Origin: Forficula auricularia
Taxonomy: Eukaryota > Arthropoda > Insecta > Dermaptera > Forficulidae
Assembly (NCBI GenBank): GCA_024734495.1
Contig: JALMQS010000887.1
Location: 983,115 to 1,047,114, forward strand
Length of the DNA: 64,000 nt
Direction: 5' to 3'
Each line of letters opens with the position of its first letter. Position 1 is the stretch's first letter. The notes beneath the pieces are model-generated. The model did no database searches. It was not told the DNA's origin and saw only the letters and a program-made list of their open reading frames with translations. A program made the position numbers and the translations under genes. This document shows, one piece after another, positions 1 through 9,871 of this stretch.

Positions 1-1095
1 AAGGGGGGTAGACCCCCTTCGGATTCTATCTCTTTCTACGACCAGGCGCAGGGATTTTTGATTTGAAAAAGGTTGGCCACTCCTGCTTTAACGCTTATGT
101 TGTATGTATGTAAGTGTTCCGCGGAAAAAATGTTAAGTATGAGTTTATTCATTAAAAAAATTTTAGAAGCACTACCTTAAGGTTCTACGAATTGAATAAT
201 AAATTTGACCAAAATTGGTTATTTTCAAGATAATTCAGAAAGAACTAAAAATGTTCTCGAATGAAAAGTAATAATTTTTATGGGCCAATATGTACCTACG
301 AAAAACTAATCAGTTCTTCATTTTGTTAACGGAATGGTATGTTTTCAATTTTATTTCAATCGGTTGAACGGTGTGGAAAAAATCCTCGAAGAAAAAATGG
401 GAATCCATCCATCCACTTCCCACGGAGCTAATTGACTCTGGACGAGAACCTATGTAATTTTCGACAAAACCGTCAAGTCCTAAAATTCTACATAAATGAA
501 AACTACACTTTATAACTTTTGTAGAGACCATGAGAACCCTTTGAAGTCTCTGATTGAAATTGAATGAAAACATTCAAGCAGCGAGTCGACTCGAAATGCC
601 AAAAGGTTTTATTTTTTTTCTCATCAATTCAATTAGTCGTATTGAAATTTCATATCTATGGGAAATTTTCTTTTATTTTATATCAAATAATTATTATTAG
701 GAAATTTTCATTTTTAAGGGTAGTGTATTTGAAGTCTAATTTGAAAAAACGCTAATTACTGAAATAGTTTTTAAAAATATGAAATTAATAAATATTATAA
801 AACAATAAATTATTAATCAATATATTTAATTTTGAACGAAATTGATTGAGTAGTTTTTGAGAAAATGATCAAAATCCCCGAAAACCATCAAAAAACGATG
901 TTTCAAAAAGGACGAGAAAATTTTCGTTCTAAAAATAAGCTTTGGAAAAAGTTAACAATGTCGAATAAAATGAAATATTGACTTGTGACATGGAGTTGCA
1001 TTTATTTTTTATTTTCTTGAATTTTTCTAAATCTTTTTTTTTTACTTTTTTCTTTCAAATCAGTAATAATTAAATTCATTAATTAGTATATAAGC
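1..1095. other. AT-rich stretch, no gene seen
   Basis: I see no exon, RNA gene or recognisable transposon end here. The stretch is AT-rich with short open frames that have no protein-like composition. Confidence 0.5.
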
Positions 1096-2022
1096 ATCCT
1101 ACATAACAGCACCCTACATAACGCCCCTGCATCGCATAAAAACCGTGCAGACATTGCCTCTTCAATTAATTTAGACTTATGCAAACTTAAAAACTGGGGA
1201 TCCCAAAACTTAGTTAACTTCAATGCAGGGAAAACTCAGTGTTGCCTTATTTCTAGGCGCGTCGACAGAAACCTCCCAAACATATCATTCGACTCAAACT
1301 CACTAGAATTCAGGGATAAAATTTCAATGCTAGGCGTAACTCTAGGGTCTGACCTTTCATGGAATGACCATATCCCAACCACTGCTAAAGCTACAGCGCG
1401 CAAGCTTGGTCTCGTATTTAGGTCTAGACGCTGTTATACTCCCAGTCATCTTCTTATACTGTATAAGGCTCAAATTCATCCCTGTCTCGAATATGGCTCT
1501 CATCTGTGGAGGGGTGCATCCAAGCATTCTCTTGCTACACTGGATGCAATTCAGAAGCGAGCAATTAAACTGATAGGAGACCCGACTCTAACCAACTCAC
1601 TCGACTCCCTGGCTCACCGAAGAACCGTTTCTGCCTTTTCCCTGTACTAACAGATACTATCACGGTGTCTGTTCAGTCGAGCTGAAATCAATTATCCCCC
1701 CTAATGCCCTCTTTACGAGAAACACGCGGTTTTCTAACGCTCAGCACCCCTTCGCTGTTAAATTGAATAAAAGTCGAACAAGCGCTTTCGCCAACTCTTT
1801 TATCCCTATTGACCTCCAGAGATTGGAACTCGCTCCCTGCCACCATCTTTCCCGCGACTTATAACCTTCAGCTATTTAAGACCCGTATCCACAGATACCT
1901 TCGACCCCCGCCCAACCCATAAAATTCTTTCTTCTTCTTTTCACGATGGAGGGGCCAACCCAGGCCTTTAGGGGTTGCACCTTTTGGTGTAACTCCTTCT
2001 CTCATCATTATCATAAAAAAAA
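1096..2022 (+). mobile_element. LINE J1 copy 1, 5'-truncated Jockey-like element with dead reverse transcriptase C-terminus
   Basis: This is the 3' part of a non-LTR retrotransposon. The longest open piece (1327-1650) contains LGVTLGSDLSWNDH, YKAQIHPCLEYGSHLWRG and LDAIQKRAIKLI, the usual region after the polymerase domain in Jockey/CR1-type reverse transcriptases. It aligns by eye with the longer copy at 39174-40630. The frame breaks at about 1648, where one extra base turns the expected SLYYRYYHG into a stop; related sequence continues in another frame to about 1920. The element ends in an A-run near 2012-2022. It is 5'-truncated and has no finger, palm or YADD motif, so it is a dead copy. 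The strand is set by the protein and the A-tail. Confidence 0.85.
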
Positions 2023-2450
2023 ATAAGACTGAGTTTCACCTGCCACCTTAAAGAGATAATAAATACTATCAAGACCGAATACCTTCCCCAAACACCATCC
2101 ACACCTACCTTTCACGAATAAGCTTTATTTTCATCCCCAACCATCAAAACACATCCTGCATGGTGGGGGTCAAAAATGCAAATTCTAAGCCTTTGAACTT
2201 ACCTGAACCAAATTTTGTACACTTAATATGTGGAATCCTAGAGTAATAGAAATCTAAAAACCAAGCAGAAATTTTGTATACTTAAATCTGTGGATCGATT
2301 TCTTTCTCATTTATAATTCTTTTGGTCTTCTATATCGAGAGGTTGTGATCAATTAAAAAAAAATTAGATAAATATCTAAATTTTTTCGTAATAAGCCGTT
2401 GTTTTTATAAAATGTCCACTATCACTATGTGGATAATATATATATCGTTT
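2023..2450. other. Non-coding stretch, no gene seen
   Basis: Between the LINE tail and the next element I see only AT-rich sequence without exon signals or a recognised repeat. Confidence 0.4.
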
Positions 2451-2752
2451 AAGATAGTTCTTTCACAAATGCAAAAATTCAAGAAGTCTTCGAAACTTGG
2501 AATATAAGTAATTAAAAAGCATAATAAACACACTGTTAAAATTTGAAGACAATTTACCCCTCCAAACATGAAATAATTGCAATTAAAAATGAAATTTTTT
2601 ACATATGGTAGATTGGGTAAGGGTGGGAAAATGATTATTATTTTATTTTTCATTTCAAGTTTTAGCCTCGTAACCAATCTATACATGTAGAACGGTGCTA
2701 AAAAATTTTCGAAGACTTCATAAATTTTTGCATTTGTGAAAGAACTACCTTA
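2451..2752. mobile_element. TIR element family T1, copy 1
   Basis: About 43 bases at the left end (2451-2493, containing AGTTCTTTCACAAATGC) recur as the reverse complement at 2708-2752, giving a 302-bp element with long imperfect inverted ends. The internal part, including TTTAGCCTCGTAACC, recurs at 45155-45903 and in reverse at 59045-59525. No transposase is encoded, so it is a MITE-like or otherwise non-autonomous element of unknown superfamily. Confidence 0.65.
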
Positions 2753-3120
2753 AAAGGAAACAAGGAGAGAAATACAATATTAAAATACAAATGTATAAAT
2801 AAAGATGGTCATAATCTGAAAATAAACGAGTATGTAAAATCTTCAATGTTAATCTCAATAGAACGTTGAAAATTTGCTTAAATCATTCAGTGAACAAACT
2901 ATGTAATAGTTTAAAGTGGATTGTGAGCTGCTGTTAAACAGCAAGAGAAAATGCACAAACGAGTAGGTGGGATTGATGCGTGTGTGAACAACTAAATGAG
3001 TTATAAACAAATTAGTTACGGTTATGGTGACAAGCAAAAGCAATATCCGGATAAGAAACATGCTATGAATAGTGAGTGAAACACAAGCTGACAAGATCCC
3101 TTTACTCAACTTGATGACAT

Positions 3121-3142
3121 TATATATATATATATATATATT
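3121..3142. repeat. (TA)n microsatellite
   Basis: A pure TA run of about 22 bases. It lies inside a spurious minus-strand open frame, whose Tyr-Ile repeats come only from this run. Confidence 0.9.
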
Positions 3143-3264
3143 TTGAAAGATTAGACTGGTGACACTCGTCGTGGGAAAATACGAGGGTTTAAATTTTAAA
3201 CTTAGAAAGCGTTTTTCAACCCTTTTAACTAATGAAATATTATTAACACTCATATTATGTATAC

Positions 3265-3361
3265 CAGGGGGTGTCCAATCTTTTAGCTTCCATGGGCCAC
3301 ATTAGAAGAATACGAGCTTTTTCGGGCCACACATAAAATATACTAACGCTAATGCTCAGCT
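3265..3361 (+). mobile_element. Fragment of a hAT-like element end (GGGCCACA type)
   Basis: The stretch starts CAGGGGGTGTCC, typical of hAT-superfamily termini, and contains two GGGCCACA blocks (TGGGCCACATTAG and CGGGCCACACATAAAA). It stops abruptly at 3361, where another hAT-type end begins, so only one end is present. The pattern resembles a common mammalian non-autonomous DNA transposon as I remember it; that is recollection, not a search. Confidence 0.5.
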
Positions 3362-3400
3362 CAGTGGCGCAACCAGGATTTTGTCCTGGAGGGGCTAGCT
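3362..3400 (+). mobile_element. hAT-type terminal fragment CAGTGGCGCAACCAG, copy 1
   Basis: Begins CAGTGGCGCAACCAG and continues ATTTTGTCCTGG and GGGGC, a pattern typical of hAT termini. The same block recurs in the same orientation at 4611-4656, where it runs into a long G homopolymer. No internal coding part or opposite end is visible. Confidence 0.5.
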
Positions 3401-3427
3401 ACATCCACACATGATGTATATCATATA

Positions 3428-3962
3428 TTTATTAGAAAATCGTAAGATGGTGTCATCTATTAAATCCGATGGACTGGAATATTTTTAATTATATGTCAGA
3501 GGGGTTGTTTTTCACCCCCTCGGGAATCGAACCCGAGTGCCAGTAACAGCAATCCGGGCCACCTGGCTCACCTGCGGGATACGAACCTCTCTGACATATG
3601 AAAACGCGCATAAAATATTTTACTCAAAGATTGTTATCTTAATTTGTAAAATTTCGCGATAAAGTGATTCTAAATTTAAACATATAGCCATGCCATATAA
3701 TTTAAATAAAGGTGGTTGAGTGTTTCGAATTTTGAAGAAATTCAAAATTCGAAGAACGCAATGGAATGACTTTTCCTAATTTAATATGAAAGATATTAAT
3801 TTGCCGATGGTAATAGATTCAAATTTACTAGGGGTGAAAAACAACCCCTCTGACATATAATTAGGAATATTCCAGTCCATCGGATTTAATAGATGACACC
3901 ATCTTACGATTTTCTAGTAAATTTGAATCTATTACCATCGGCAAATTAATATCTTTCATATA
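3428..3962. repeat. Fold-back repeat FB1, copy 1 (nested inverted repeats)
   Basis: The left arm 3428-3517 recurs as the reverse complement at about 3835-3922. The right part is itself bounded by about 45-bp inverted repeats (3786-3830 against 3914-3962, containing TTGCCGATGGTAATAG). A second copy lies at 31403-31709. The loop region carries a tRNA-like core (separate entry). No protein is encoded; the structure would extrude as a long hairpin. Confidence 0.75.
3517..3587 (-). repeat. tRNA-like core inside FB1
   Basis: Read on the minus strand it has an A-box-like TGAGCCAGGTGG followed by a perfect B box, GGTTCGATTCC, in a five-base-pair T-arm (ACTCGGGTTCGATTCCCGAG). There is no convincing seven-base-pair acceptor stem or normal anticodon arm, so I read it as a tRNA-derived (SINE-like) piece rather than a tRNA gene. 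It is conserved in the second FB1 copy at about 31496-31566. Confidence 0.5.
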
Positions 3963-3967
3963 TATTT

Positions 3968-4227
3968 ATGTTAACATTAGATGAACGCGAAATTTAAAAC
4001 TTTTATCCGGCCACTGCTCTATTTTGGTGCAATTGGGACCAGACTAGTTTGTGATACTGAACCAAGAGTTGAAAAAAGATACAGGACCCAGCCGGGTATG
4101 ATCCGACATCTTCTGCGTTAAGCGCGCAAATGCCTTTTCCATTTTAAGCGATGGATCAAAAATATCCCAAAATAGGGCAGTGGCTGGATAAAAAGTTTTA
4201 ACTTTCGCGTTCATCTAATGTTAACAT
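3968..4227. mobile_element. 260-bp MITE with ~60-bp inverted ends and a tRNA-like core
   Basis: ATGTTAACATTAGATGAACG at 3968 is mirrored by CGTTCATCTAATGTTAACAT ending at 4227. The inverted ends continue imperfectly for about 60 bases (CCACTGCTCTATTTT against AAAATAGGGCAGTGG). The middle, read on minus, contains CGCTTAACGCAGAAG and GGATCATACC, weak A-box and B-box likenesses. It is the second fold-back in this region with such a core. Superfamily unknown. Confidence 0.65.
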
Positions 4228-5555
4228 ATAAGCATTCTAAATAAAATTTATTATTGAATATCTGAACAAAATTCATCTGATTCGATTCCCCAAAGAATCA
4301 GACAAATCGGCTTTGTAGTAAATTTGAAGTAAATTTATATACTTTACTACTATTTTACTTTTCAACCAGGGGATGCTGTCCAAAAAAGTACCCTTCATTT
4401 TTTGAAATTATATTTTAATTTTTGCTTGTTTTTTTGCGAATTTCATCGAATACGGCATCATTTTCGTTTCCCTTTTCAATTTATTTTGTGGTACGAAATC
4501 CAAACGAAATCGCTTTCAAATGATTTTTTCCACGTTTCAGACATTTAATAAGCAAAAAAAAATATTCCATTTAAGCCGCGCTGCGTGCTTCCCTCGACCA
4601 TCGTTCCGAGCAGTGGCGCAACCAGAATTTTGTCTTGGGGGGGGGGGGGGGGGGGCAAAAGCGAAATTTATGAACAATATAGTCCGGTGATATTAAATTT
4701 CAAAAATAGTGTTTTTCAGATTCTTATACATTGCACTATTTATTTATTTAGATAATTTTACGGACTAGTAGTTCACTTACAAAAAAATGATATATACAGG
4801 TATCGGAAAGTTTACATACATATTTAATTATAATTAAGAAACCCTTCTTACCATTTTTATAAAAAACTAAACCAACATTAAACAATAACCAATACATATT
4901 TTAAGACAATTTTGATTCATAGTTACAACAAGTTTCTGAGATAATAATGAATAAACAATGAAAAATGTATAAAAAAAAATTACACTAAAAACAATTTGGC
5001 AACAGCGCATTTATTTAACCAGCGAAATATGTATAAAGCGCGCATGCGCTAGATTTTTTCAAAATTATAATTTTCATAAGGTGTAACGTAGGCGTTGATT
5101 ACATTTGTTAAAAAATAACAAAATGATTTTTATAGAAGTTTTTATTGTCATTTTAATATAAAAATATTCAATCTCTTACAATGGTGCCATATTTATCAAA
5201 GGAGCACGGGATTGGCTAGAATCGGTACATAAACAGCAAAAAGTTTTGGGCTTATGATTTATGAATTCTTATGTTAGTTCTACATACTCTAGCATTAACT
5301 TTTTGCTAATATTGTCGCGAAACAACTACCTTAATATTATATTTCAAAGTCTTGTCTTTAAATTATTAAACTTCGAAATTCTCATTTTTTATTTTTTTCT
5401 TGTTAAGGGGCTGAACCCCCCCCCCCATGGTTCCAAGTGTATACTGAATATCATTTTTTTAATAAGATATATTGTGAGTTATAATTGAAAAAAATAAATG
5501 TGTCCTTATTCAATCCGCTAGCTGTCAATTAGTAGTTTATCGTTTTCTTTTCAAG
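4228..5555. other. Intergenic or intronic stretch with a second hAT-type end and a G-run
   Basis: Holds hAT-type terminal fragment copy 2 (4611-4656), a G homopolymer of about 18 bases just after 4637, and otherwise AT-rich sequence. No exon is recognised. It precedes the BMP exon and may be one of its introns. Confidence 0.5.
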
Positions 5556-5843
5556 GTTCGAGTCTACCAAATCCTGGATGGAAAGCCCCTCTACGAGACT
5601 GATTCGCACCGTTTGCTCACGGTTGGACCTGGACCTGATCCAGGCTCTTGGGGAATATTCAATGTTCGAGAAGCTGTTCTGGCCTGGCATTCCGGGCAGC
5701 AAATGAATCTCGGACTTCTTGTTTCAACAATATCTAATGAGGAAAACCACTAGCGGTGTCCTTTGCCCGTCTGGGACAAGATCAAGATTCTTCCAAACAA
5801 GCTATCCTTGTTTTATATAATCAAGAAAATAAAACAAAAACAG
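5556..5843 (+). CDS. BMP/TGF-beta family ligand, propeptide exon (internal, partial gene)
   Basis: This is an internal exon of a secreted BMP-type growth factor precursor. A pyrimidine-rich acceptor (TTTTCTTTTCAAG) precedes 5556 and the donor CAG/GTATAT follows 5843. The first frame reads VRVYQILDGKPLYETDS, then DPGSWGIFNVREAVLAW and NLGLLVSTIS, matching the conserved propeptide pattern (W-F-V-AV-W and N-GL-V). At about 5739-5742 the frame must change: the original frame hits TAG at 5751, while the frame starting at 5741 continues GKPLAVSFARLGQDQ and KQAILVLYNQENK to the donor, ending in phase 1, which joins the next exon in frame. The exon is 288 bases; 289 would keep the frame. This is either a pseudogenising deletion or an assembly error. 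No upstream exon or signal peptide is recognised. Confidence 0.75.
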
Positions 5844-5880
5844 GTATATTAATAAAAATATATTATCTTATCTTATTATA

Positions 5881-5957
5881 TTAAACGAGCAATTCTTGTA
5901 GGTATATAACGGGTGAGTTTTTTTATCTTGAGACAGTCTTATAACTCAAAAACAGTA
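5881..5957. repeat. Dispersed repeat (AAACGAGCAA / TTGAGACAGTCTTATAAC), interrupted
   Basis: The block ATCTTGAGACAGTCTTATAA followed by CAAAAACAG recurs near 57058-57115 without interruption. Here it is split at the second CAAAAACAGTA by the 192-bp insertion that follows. The AAACGAGCAA motif also appears near 9835. Confidence 0.6.
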
Positions 5958-6149
5958 TTTTTTTTACTTATGGAAAGTGGTGTAGGTTTTAGGTGAAACA
6001 TGATGTTAATTAATAGAGTAAAGGGTGTGTAGTTTAACTTGTAAACTCCTGATGATGGACTAATAATCCGAAATATATTGAGTTTGTATAAACCTCTTTG
6101 AGTTTTATTTCATTCACTGTGAAACTACACACCCTTTACTCTATTAATT
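5958..6149. mobile_element. 192-bp hammerhead-bearing insertion with 11-bp target-site duplication
   Basis: CAAAAACAGTA at 5947-5957 is repeated exactly at 6150-6160, and the uninterrupted target can be read at about 57094. The insert starts with a T-run (an A-tail if read on minus) and then has GGTGTAGGTTTTAGGTGAAA. A pair of ~29-bp inverted repeats follows (6006-6035 and 6121-6149, AGTAAAGGGTGTGTAG type) around a hammerhead-like core at 6039-6089. The 6018-6149 part resembles the fold-back at 48781-48945. The long duplication plus a homopolymer end suggest retrotransposition of a small non-autonomous element. Confidence 0.7.
6039..6089 (+). ncRNA. Hammerhead-ribozyme-like motif (AUAU stem III type)
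   Basis: CTGATGA at 6049-6055, one extra T, stem II GGA/TCC around a seven-base loop, GAAA at 6070-6073, then the self-complementary TATAT. Stem I forms between AAACTC (6043-6048) and GAGTTT (6080-6085), extendable by wobble pairs to about 9 bp. This is the order of a minimal type I hammerhead. The extra base before stem II departs from the canonical core, so cleavage is uncertain. Confidence 0.5.
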
Positions 6150-6246
6150 CAAAAACAGTACATTATATGAAAAAAGTTTCGGTACTTACGTATTAACGCC
6201 ACCGCAGCCAGTGGCTCATTTATTAAACTTATTTGTCTTATTTAAT

Positions 6247-6298
6247 AAATGAGCCACTGAAGAAGTTATGAACCAGCAACGAAACGTTTGGCCTATTT
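6247..6298 (+). ncRNA. Hammerhead-ribozyme-like motif (ACGU stem III type)
   Basis: CTGAAGA at 6257-6263, an extra A, stem II GTT/AAC, GAAA at 6281-6284, then CGTT with a GTT cleavage-site triplet. Stem I is strong: AAATGAGCCA before the core pairs at nine of ten positions with TGGCCTATTT at 6289-6298. The same left strand is also part of a short fold-back with 6209-6228. It resembles the minimal hammerheads of Penelope-like elements. Confidence 0.55.
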
Positions 6299-6523
6299 AA
6301 ATAAAAAACTTCGTATTTAATTTAGAGTCATATCCAACTCCCTACGATTACTTTAATTATTAATCATGGAGACGAATAATGAAATATTATTTTTTCTATT
6401 TTAAGAAATGATCGTGTGATTTCAGTATATCTATCTAATAAATGATAAAATTTGGTTGTTTATTAATAGTTGAGATTTTCTAAAATACAAAATAATCCAA
6501 CCTATTTTTTCAAATTTTACTAG

Positions 6524-6715
6524 GTAATGATGGATATTTCAATTATTACACAAGTACAAGTTCACGACGAAAACGATCTTTGGCCGCAATTACAGCTCTT
6601 GCGAATGCGAACGCTTCTACAATTAATATTAACTCAACTAATGAATGCACTAGAAATGAACTCTATGTCGATTTTAATCTAATTGGATGGGCATCTTGGA
6701 TAATATCCCCTAAAG
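6524..6715 (+). CDS. BMP/TGF-beta family ligand, exon with furin site and start of the mature domain
   Basis: The acceptor (TTTTTTCAAATTTTACTAG) ends at 6523 and the donor G/GTTAGT follows 6715. Joined in phase 1 to the preceding exon it reads NDGYFNYY, a furin-type RRKR, a spacer with an NST glycosylation sequon, then CTRNELYVDFNLIGWASWII and SPKG. That is the start of the TGF-beta cystine-knot domain, holding its first Cys. The IGW-SWII-PK wording is closest to BMP9/BMP10-type ligands as I remember them, rather than Dpp (VGW-DWIV) or Gbb (LGW-DWIIAPEG). The rest of the mature domain (six further Cys, CGC end) is not found in the window. A 687-bp transposon-like insertion begins 52 bases after the donor. 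The exon itself is open and well formed. Confidence 0.85.
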
Positions 6716-6767
6716 GTTAGTGACAAATTTTTTTATTTATGTTAGTTTGACCTGTACTTTTGTAATA

Positions 6768-7454
6768 TTAAGGACGTTCCCTAATATAGCTCAGATGCAG
6801 TTCGCCCTTTCCCCTACTCTCGCATGCGCAGAAAGGAAAAATATTTTCACCGCGTCGTTTCTTGGATCTGGCAACATTGAATTCTTACCGACGCTAAAGA
6901 CAAAGAATAAAAAAAAAAAAACACTTCATGAAACAGCTCAATGCGAAATTCCAGATGAGAACAGTATAGTTACGTTGAGAGAATTAGCTAAAAATCTCAA
7001 ATGCACCAGCTGCAGAAGTTTTTTAGGTATGGAAAAATTGAGTCATTTTAGTGCGACGTTGCCATGTCGTTATCTCTCACTTGGCATGCCATCAGAGAAA
7101 AAATGAAAACCATCAAAAGAACCTAACTTTTAACACTTTTCATACAAAACGAATACTGCTTGACACAATTATTTTAACATGAAAATATTTGTTATATCTT
7201 CAGTTAATGATTCTCAGTTTTTCAAAATAATATCAAGAAAATTACTATTGTTATTTAATGAATCAGTCGCTTTAACATCAATCGGGATAGGGTTCGCGTG
7301 TTAAATATACAAATTTCAATGGTCAATATTTATAAATTTAGTGCCACAAGGAATATTGAAAAAAAATTCTACATATAAAGAACACTTATAAATATGTGTA
7401 TTCAAAGTTTTAAAATGATTTCAAGAAAATCGATTTATTAGGGAACGTCCTTAA
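6768..7454. mobile_element. 687-bp TIR element with a possible transposase N-terminal remnant
   Basis: Perfect 19-bp inverted ends (TTAAGGACGTTCCCTAATA at 6768-6786 and its complement at 7436-7454). The outermost TTAA could be target duplication or terminus. A + frame up to 7106 contains IVTLRELAKNLKCTSCRSFL, whose L-x(n)-L-x(n)-CxxC pattern recalls N-terminal zinc-ribbon regions of Mutator-like transposases; that link is weak. It sits in the putative BMP intron directly after the exon donor. No complete transposase is present. Confidence 0.55.
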
Positions 7455-7726
7455 GCGCCAATTTGAAAAACATCTCCTTTGTAATTGCTTTTTTATCTTA
7501 ATAGCGATTTAAAATTGATGTCTAAGATTTTATAAGCTAAAATAATAAAAACCAAACGGGGACTGAGAAGCTTAAATTGGGATCCTTGGTTGAATCTTTA
7601 TAAAATAAATCATTTCTAATAATAATCTCTCCTGTGTTTTTCTAATGAAAATAAGTATTTTGGTATAAAGGTTTACCGATATTATTGAATAGAGTCAGTA
7701 GCTCTTACAACCAAAATAGTGTCAAC

Positions 7727-7882
7727 CTAGGGGTGAACCGCGATTGGAATTAGGTGTACATCGTCTTTGGAATTATTTTGGAATTCATTAGATAATGCCC
7801 CTTCATCTATTGTCTTCTACTTGGAAATGAAAGTGGAAGTGGAAGTAGGTGTACACAATATTAGGTCGTGGTCCACCCCTCG
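7727..7882. mobile_element. hAT-like MITE family M1, copy 1, with 8-bp target duplication
   Basis: GTGTCAAC flanks the element on both sides (7719-7726 and 7883-7890). The ends are inverted: AGGGGTGAACCGCGATTGG against GTCGTGGTCCACCCCT. An eight-base duplication with CA/TG-type GGGGTG ends fits the hAT superfamily. Related copies are at 9407-9549 and 39012-39170. No coding capacity. Confidence 0.8.
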
Positions 7883-7890
7883 GTGTCAAC

Positions 7891-8310
7891 GATTATCTTA
7901 GGTTGATGATTCGGCTAGAAATGAAGATAGTAAAATGAGTTTCTTTGTCTTTAGAAAGTTCTCTTAAATCGATAGAGAGAAATTTTGTATAATCTCTTCA
8001 GTTTAAAATATTTTTTTTATTAAAATTGACCTTGTCCGTTAGAACATTTGATTAGCGATACGTAAAATATATATTTTTATTACAATATTTAAATGCTAAT
8101 TATACATTAATTCACAAATGATATACTTCCATAAGGAAAATTGAAAAAAAAAATATTTTATCTATTTTTTCTTTTTTAAAATATCATTATTCAAATTACA
8201 AATTTCAATTAAATTACAGTTTATAATTAATAATTAATTACAATTATTTTTAAATTAAAGGAAAGTTAATTAAAAAATTCTTCCGAAGGAAATCACATAT
8301 TTATTTTGTT
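7891..8310. other. AT-rich stretch, no gene seen
   Basis: No exon signal or recognised repeat; several A/T homopolymers. Confidence 0.4.
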
Positions 8311-8475
8311 AAGGGATAATGGTGTAGGTTCTTAGTGAAACATATTAAAAGAAAATTTTTGAAAAAATTTTAAATATAAAATACTAGCTAGGTTTCACAT
8401 AAATAAAAGATCAGATGCTTGTTTAGCACGACTCAATATATATTTTGGGGTATAAGCCCATCTTCAGGAGTTCAC
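8311..8475. repeat. Defective hammerhead-type module with GTGAAACAT tag
   Basis: GGTGTAGGTTCTTAGTGAAA near 8321 matches the tag in the 192-bp insertion. Downstream, the minus strand reads CTGAAGA, T, GGGCTTATACCCC, then AAAATATATATTG (about 8435-8470). The GAAA of the core is AAAA here, so this copy is a likely dead hammerhead relative. Confidence 0.4.
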
Positions 8476-8516
8476 AAAAAGGACACTGAATGCAATAATT
8501 TTTATAGAAAAAAAAA

Positions 8517-9243
8517 TAAAACCGACTTCAAAAAAATTAAATGCAACAAATAAAATAATAAGAACTTAAAAATAAAATAAAATACACTAAAAGGTATAAA
8601 ATAACTATCTTATTTAGTTACAACTAAACGAAGAAATATTAACAAGAATTTACTTTTTGAAGTCGGTTTTATTTTTTTTTATAAAAATTATTTTTATTTT
8701 TCTCTTTTTATTTTAGTGATGTTATTAATAGTGGCTTAATATAATACCTTGCATGCATCTCGTAAGAGAAAGAGTCGGGCGAATGAATCAGAAAATGATA
8801 ATGAAATTCAATTCATAAATATAGAAATTTTCTCGAAACGTTTGCGGGTTTTAAATGAATGTTTTAAGATTTTTTTATAAAAGATTTTATTTATTATAAT
8901 TTCGATTATTTGGTCATAAGAATTGAAGATTTACGTTATTTTGTCATTGATCATATCTTCAGAACTTGACCAAATTAATATGGTACCACCCCTAAGGTAC
9001 CCTCTTTCCAATAAAAAAAGAATTATCGAAATCGGTTGATAAACAAAGAAGTTAAGCCTGAACAAACATATCAAAAAATGTCCAATACCGAAAAACGGGA
9101 CCATTCGGAAACTAGACTGAACCCAATGCAAAAAAATTATCAAAATTGGTTCACAATTGTCGGAGATATGAGATAACATAGACACAAACACACAAAAAAA
9201 ATCAGTCGAATAGGGAACTTTCTCCTTTTTTGAAGTCGGTTAA
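8517..9243. mobile_element. CP family element (AACCGACTTCAAAAA ends), copy 1
   Basis: AACCGACTTCAAAAA near 8520 is mirrored by TTTTTGAAGTCGGTTA ending near 9243. A further internal copy of the inverted end at about 8660-8675 makes a small palindromic pair (8517-8690). The long arm contains TTAATATGGTACCACCCC and TGAACCCAATGC, repeated in reverse orientation at 33493-34010 and 59731-60015. No transposase. This end sequence is common in insect genomes in my recollection. Confidence 0.65.
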
Positions 9244-9406
9244 AAATACAAAAATATTTTAGAAGTAAATCTCGTAATTTTCTTTACTTTAATTACATAT
9301 CTATCAATGTAATGATTTATGTCATTGTTGTAGTTTAAGTAAGAAAGAAGAATTGACATATTTGTGGAAAGTTCCACACTTGAATATATAGTAGGTATGA
9401 TATATC

Positions 9407-9549
9407 AAGGGGTGACCGCGATTGAAATTAGAGTGTACCGTCTTTGGAATTACTTTGGAATTATTTAGATAATCTATTGTCTTCTACTTGGAAATGAGAG
9501 TGGAAGTGGAAGTAGGTGTACACAACCTTGGGTCGCGGTTCACCCCTCG
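9407..9549. mobile_element. hAT-like MITE family M1, copy 2, with 8-bp target duplication
   Basis: Flanked by GATATATC at 9399-9406 and 9550-9557. Ends AAGGGGTGACCGCGATTG and TCGCGGTTCACCCCT are inverted. The interior CTTCTACTTGGAAATGA is shared with copies at 7727 and 39012. Confidence 0.8.
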
Positions 9550-9871
9550 GATATATCTAAAAGAAAAAAAATCCGATTTATCAAAACATATATTCAACCT
9601 GAATATTTGCCTTGAATTGCCTGCAACTTAGACAACTTATTATACAGTATTTTTCTATGGTTGCATATATTACAGGCAGCAATGGAAATAACAGAACTAT
9701 TCAAGGGAGTACCACATTCAGGTTTTAATGTTTAGAAGGGTCATCGAAAATTCAAAGTAAAAAAAAATCTGGTGTAAGTAAACAGATCACGTGACTTCAC
9801 TATAGAACTGCCTTCTCTCCTATCTCTTATTATATTAAACGAGCAAAAATTGTATATATATGGTATATCAT

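Noticed and set aside
2855..3253. 132-residue minus-strand open frame
   Set aside because: It crosses a (TA)n run, has biased composition and no homology pattern.
8822..8860. GAAACGTTTGCGGG resembling a hammerhead half
   Set aside because: No CTGANGA and hairpin precede it on either strand; it is part of the CP element.
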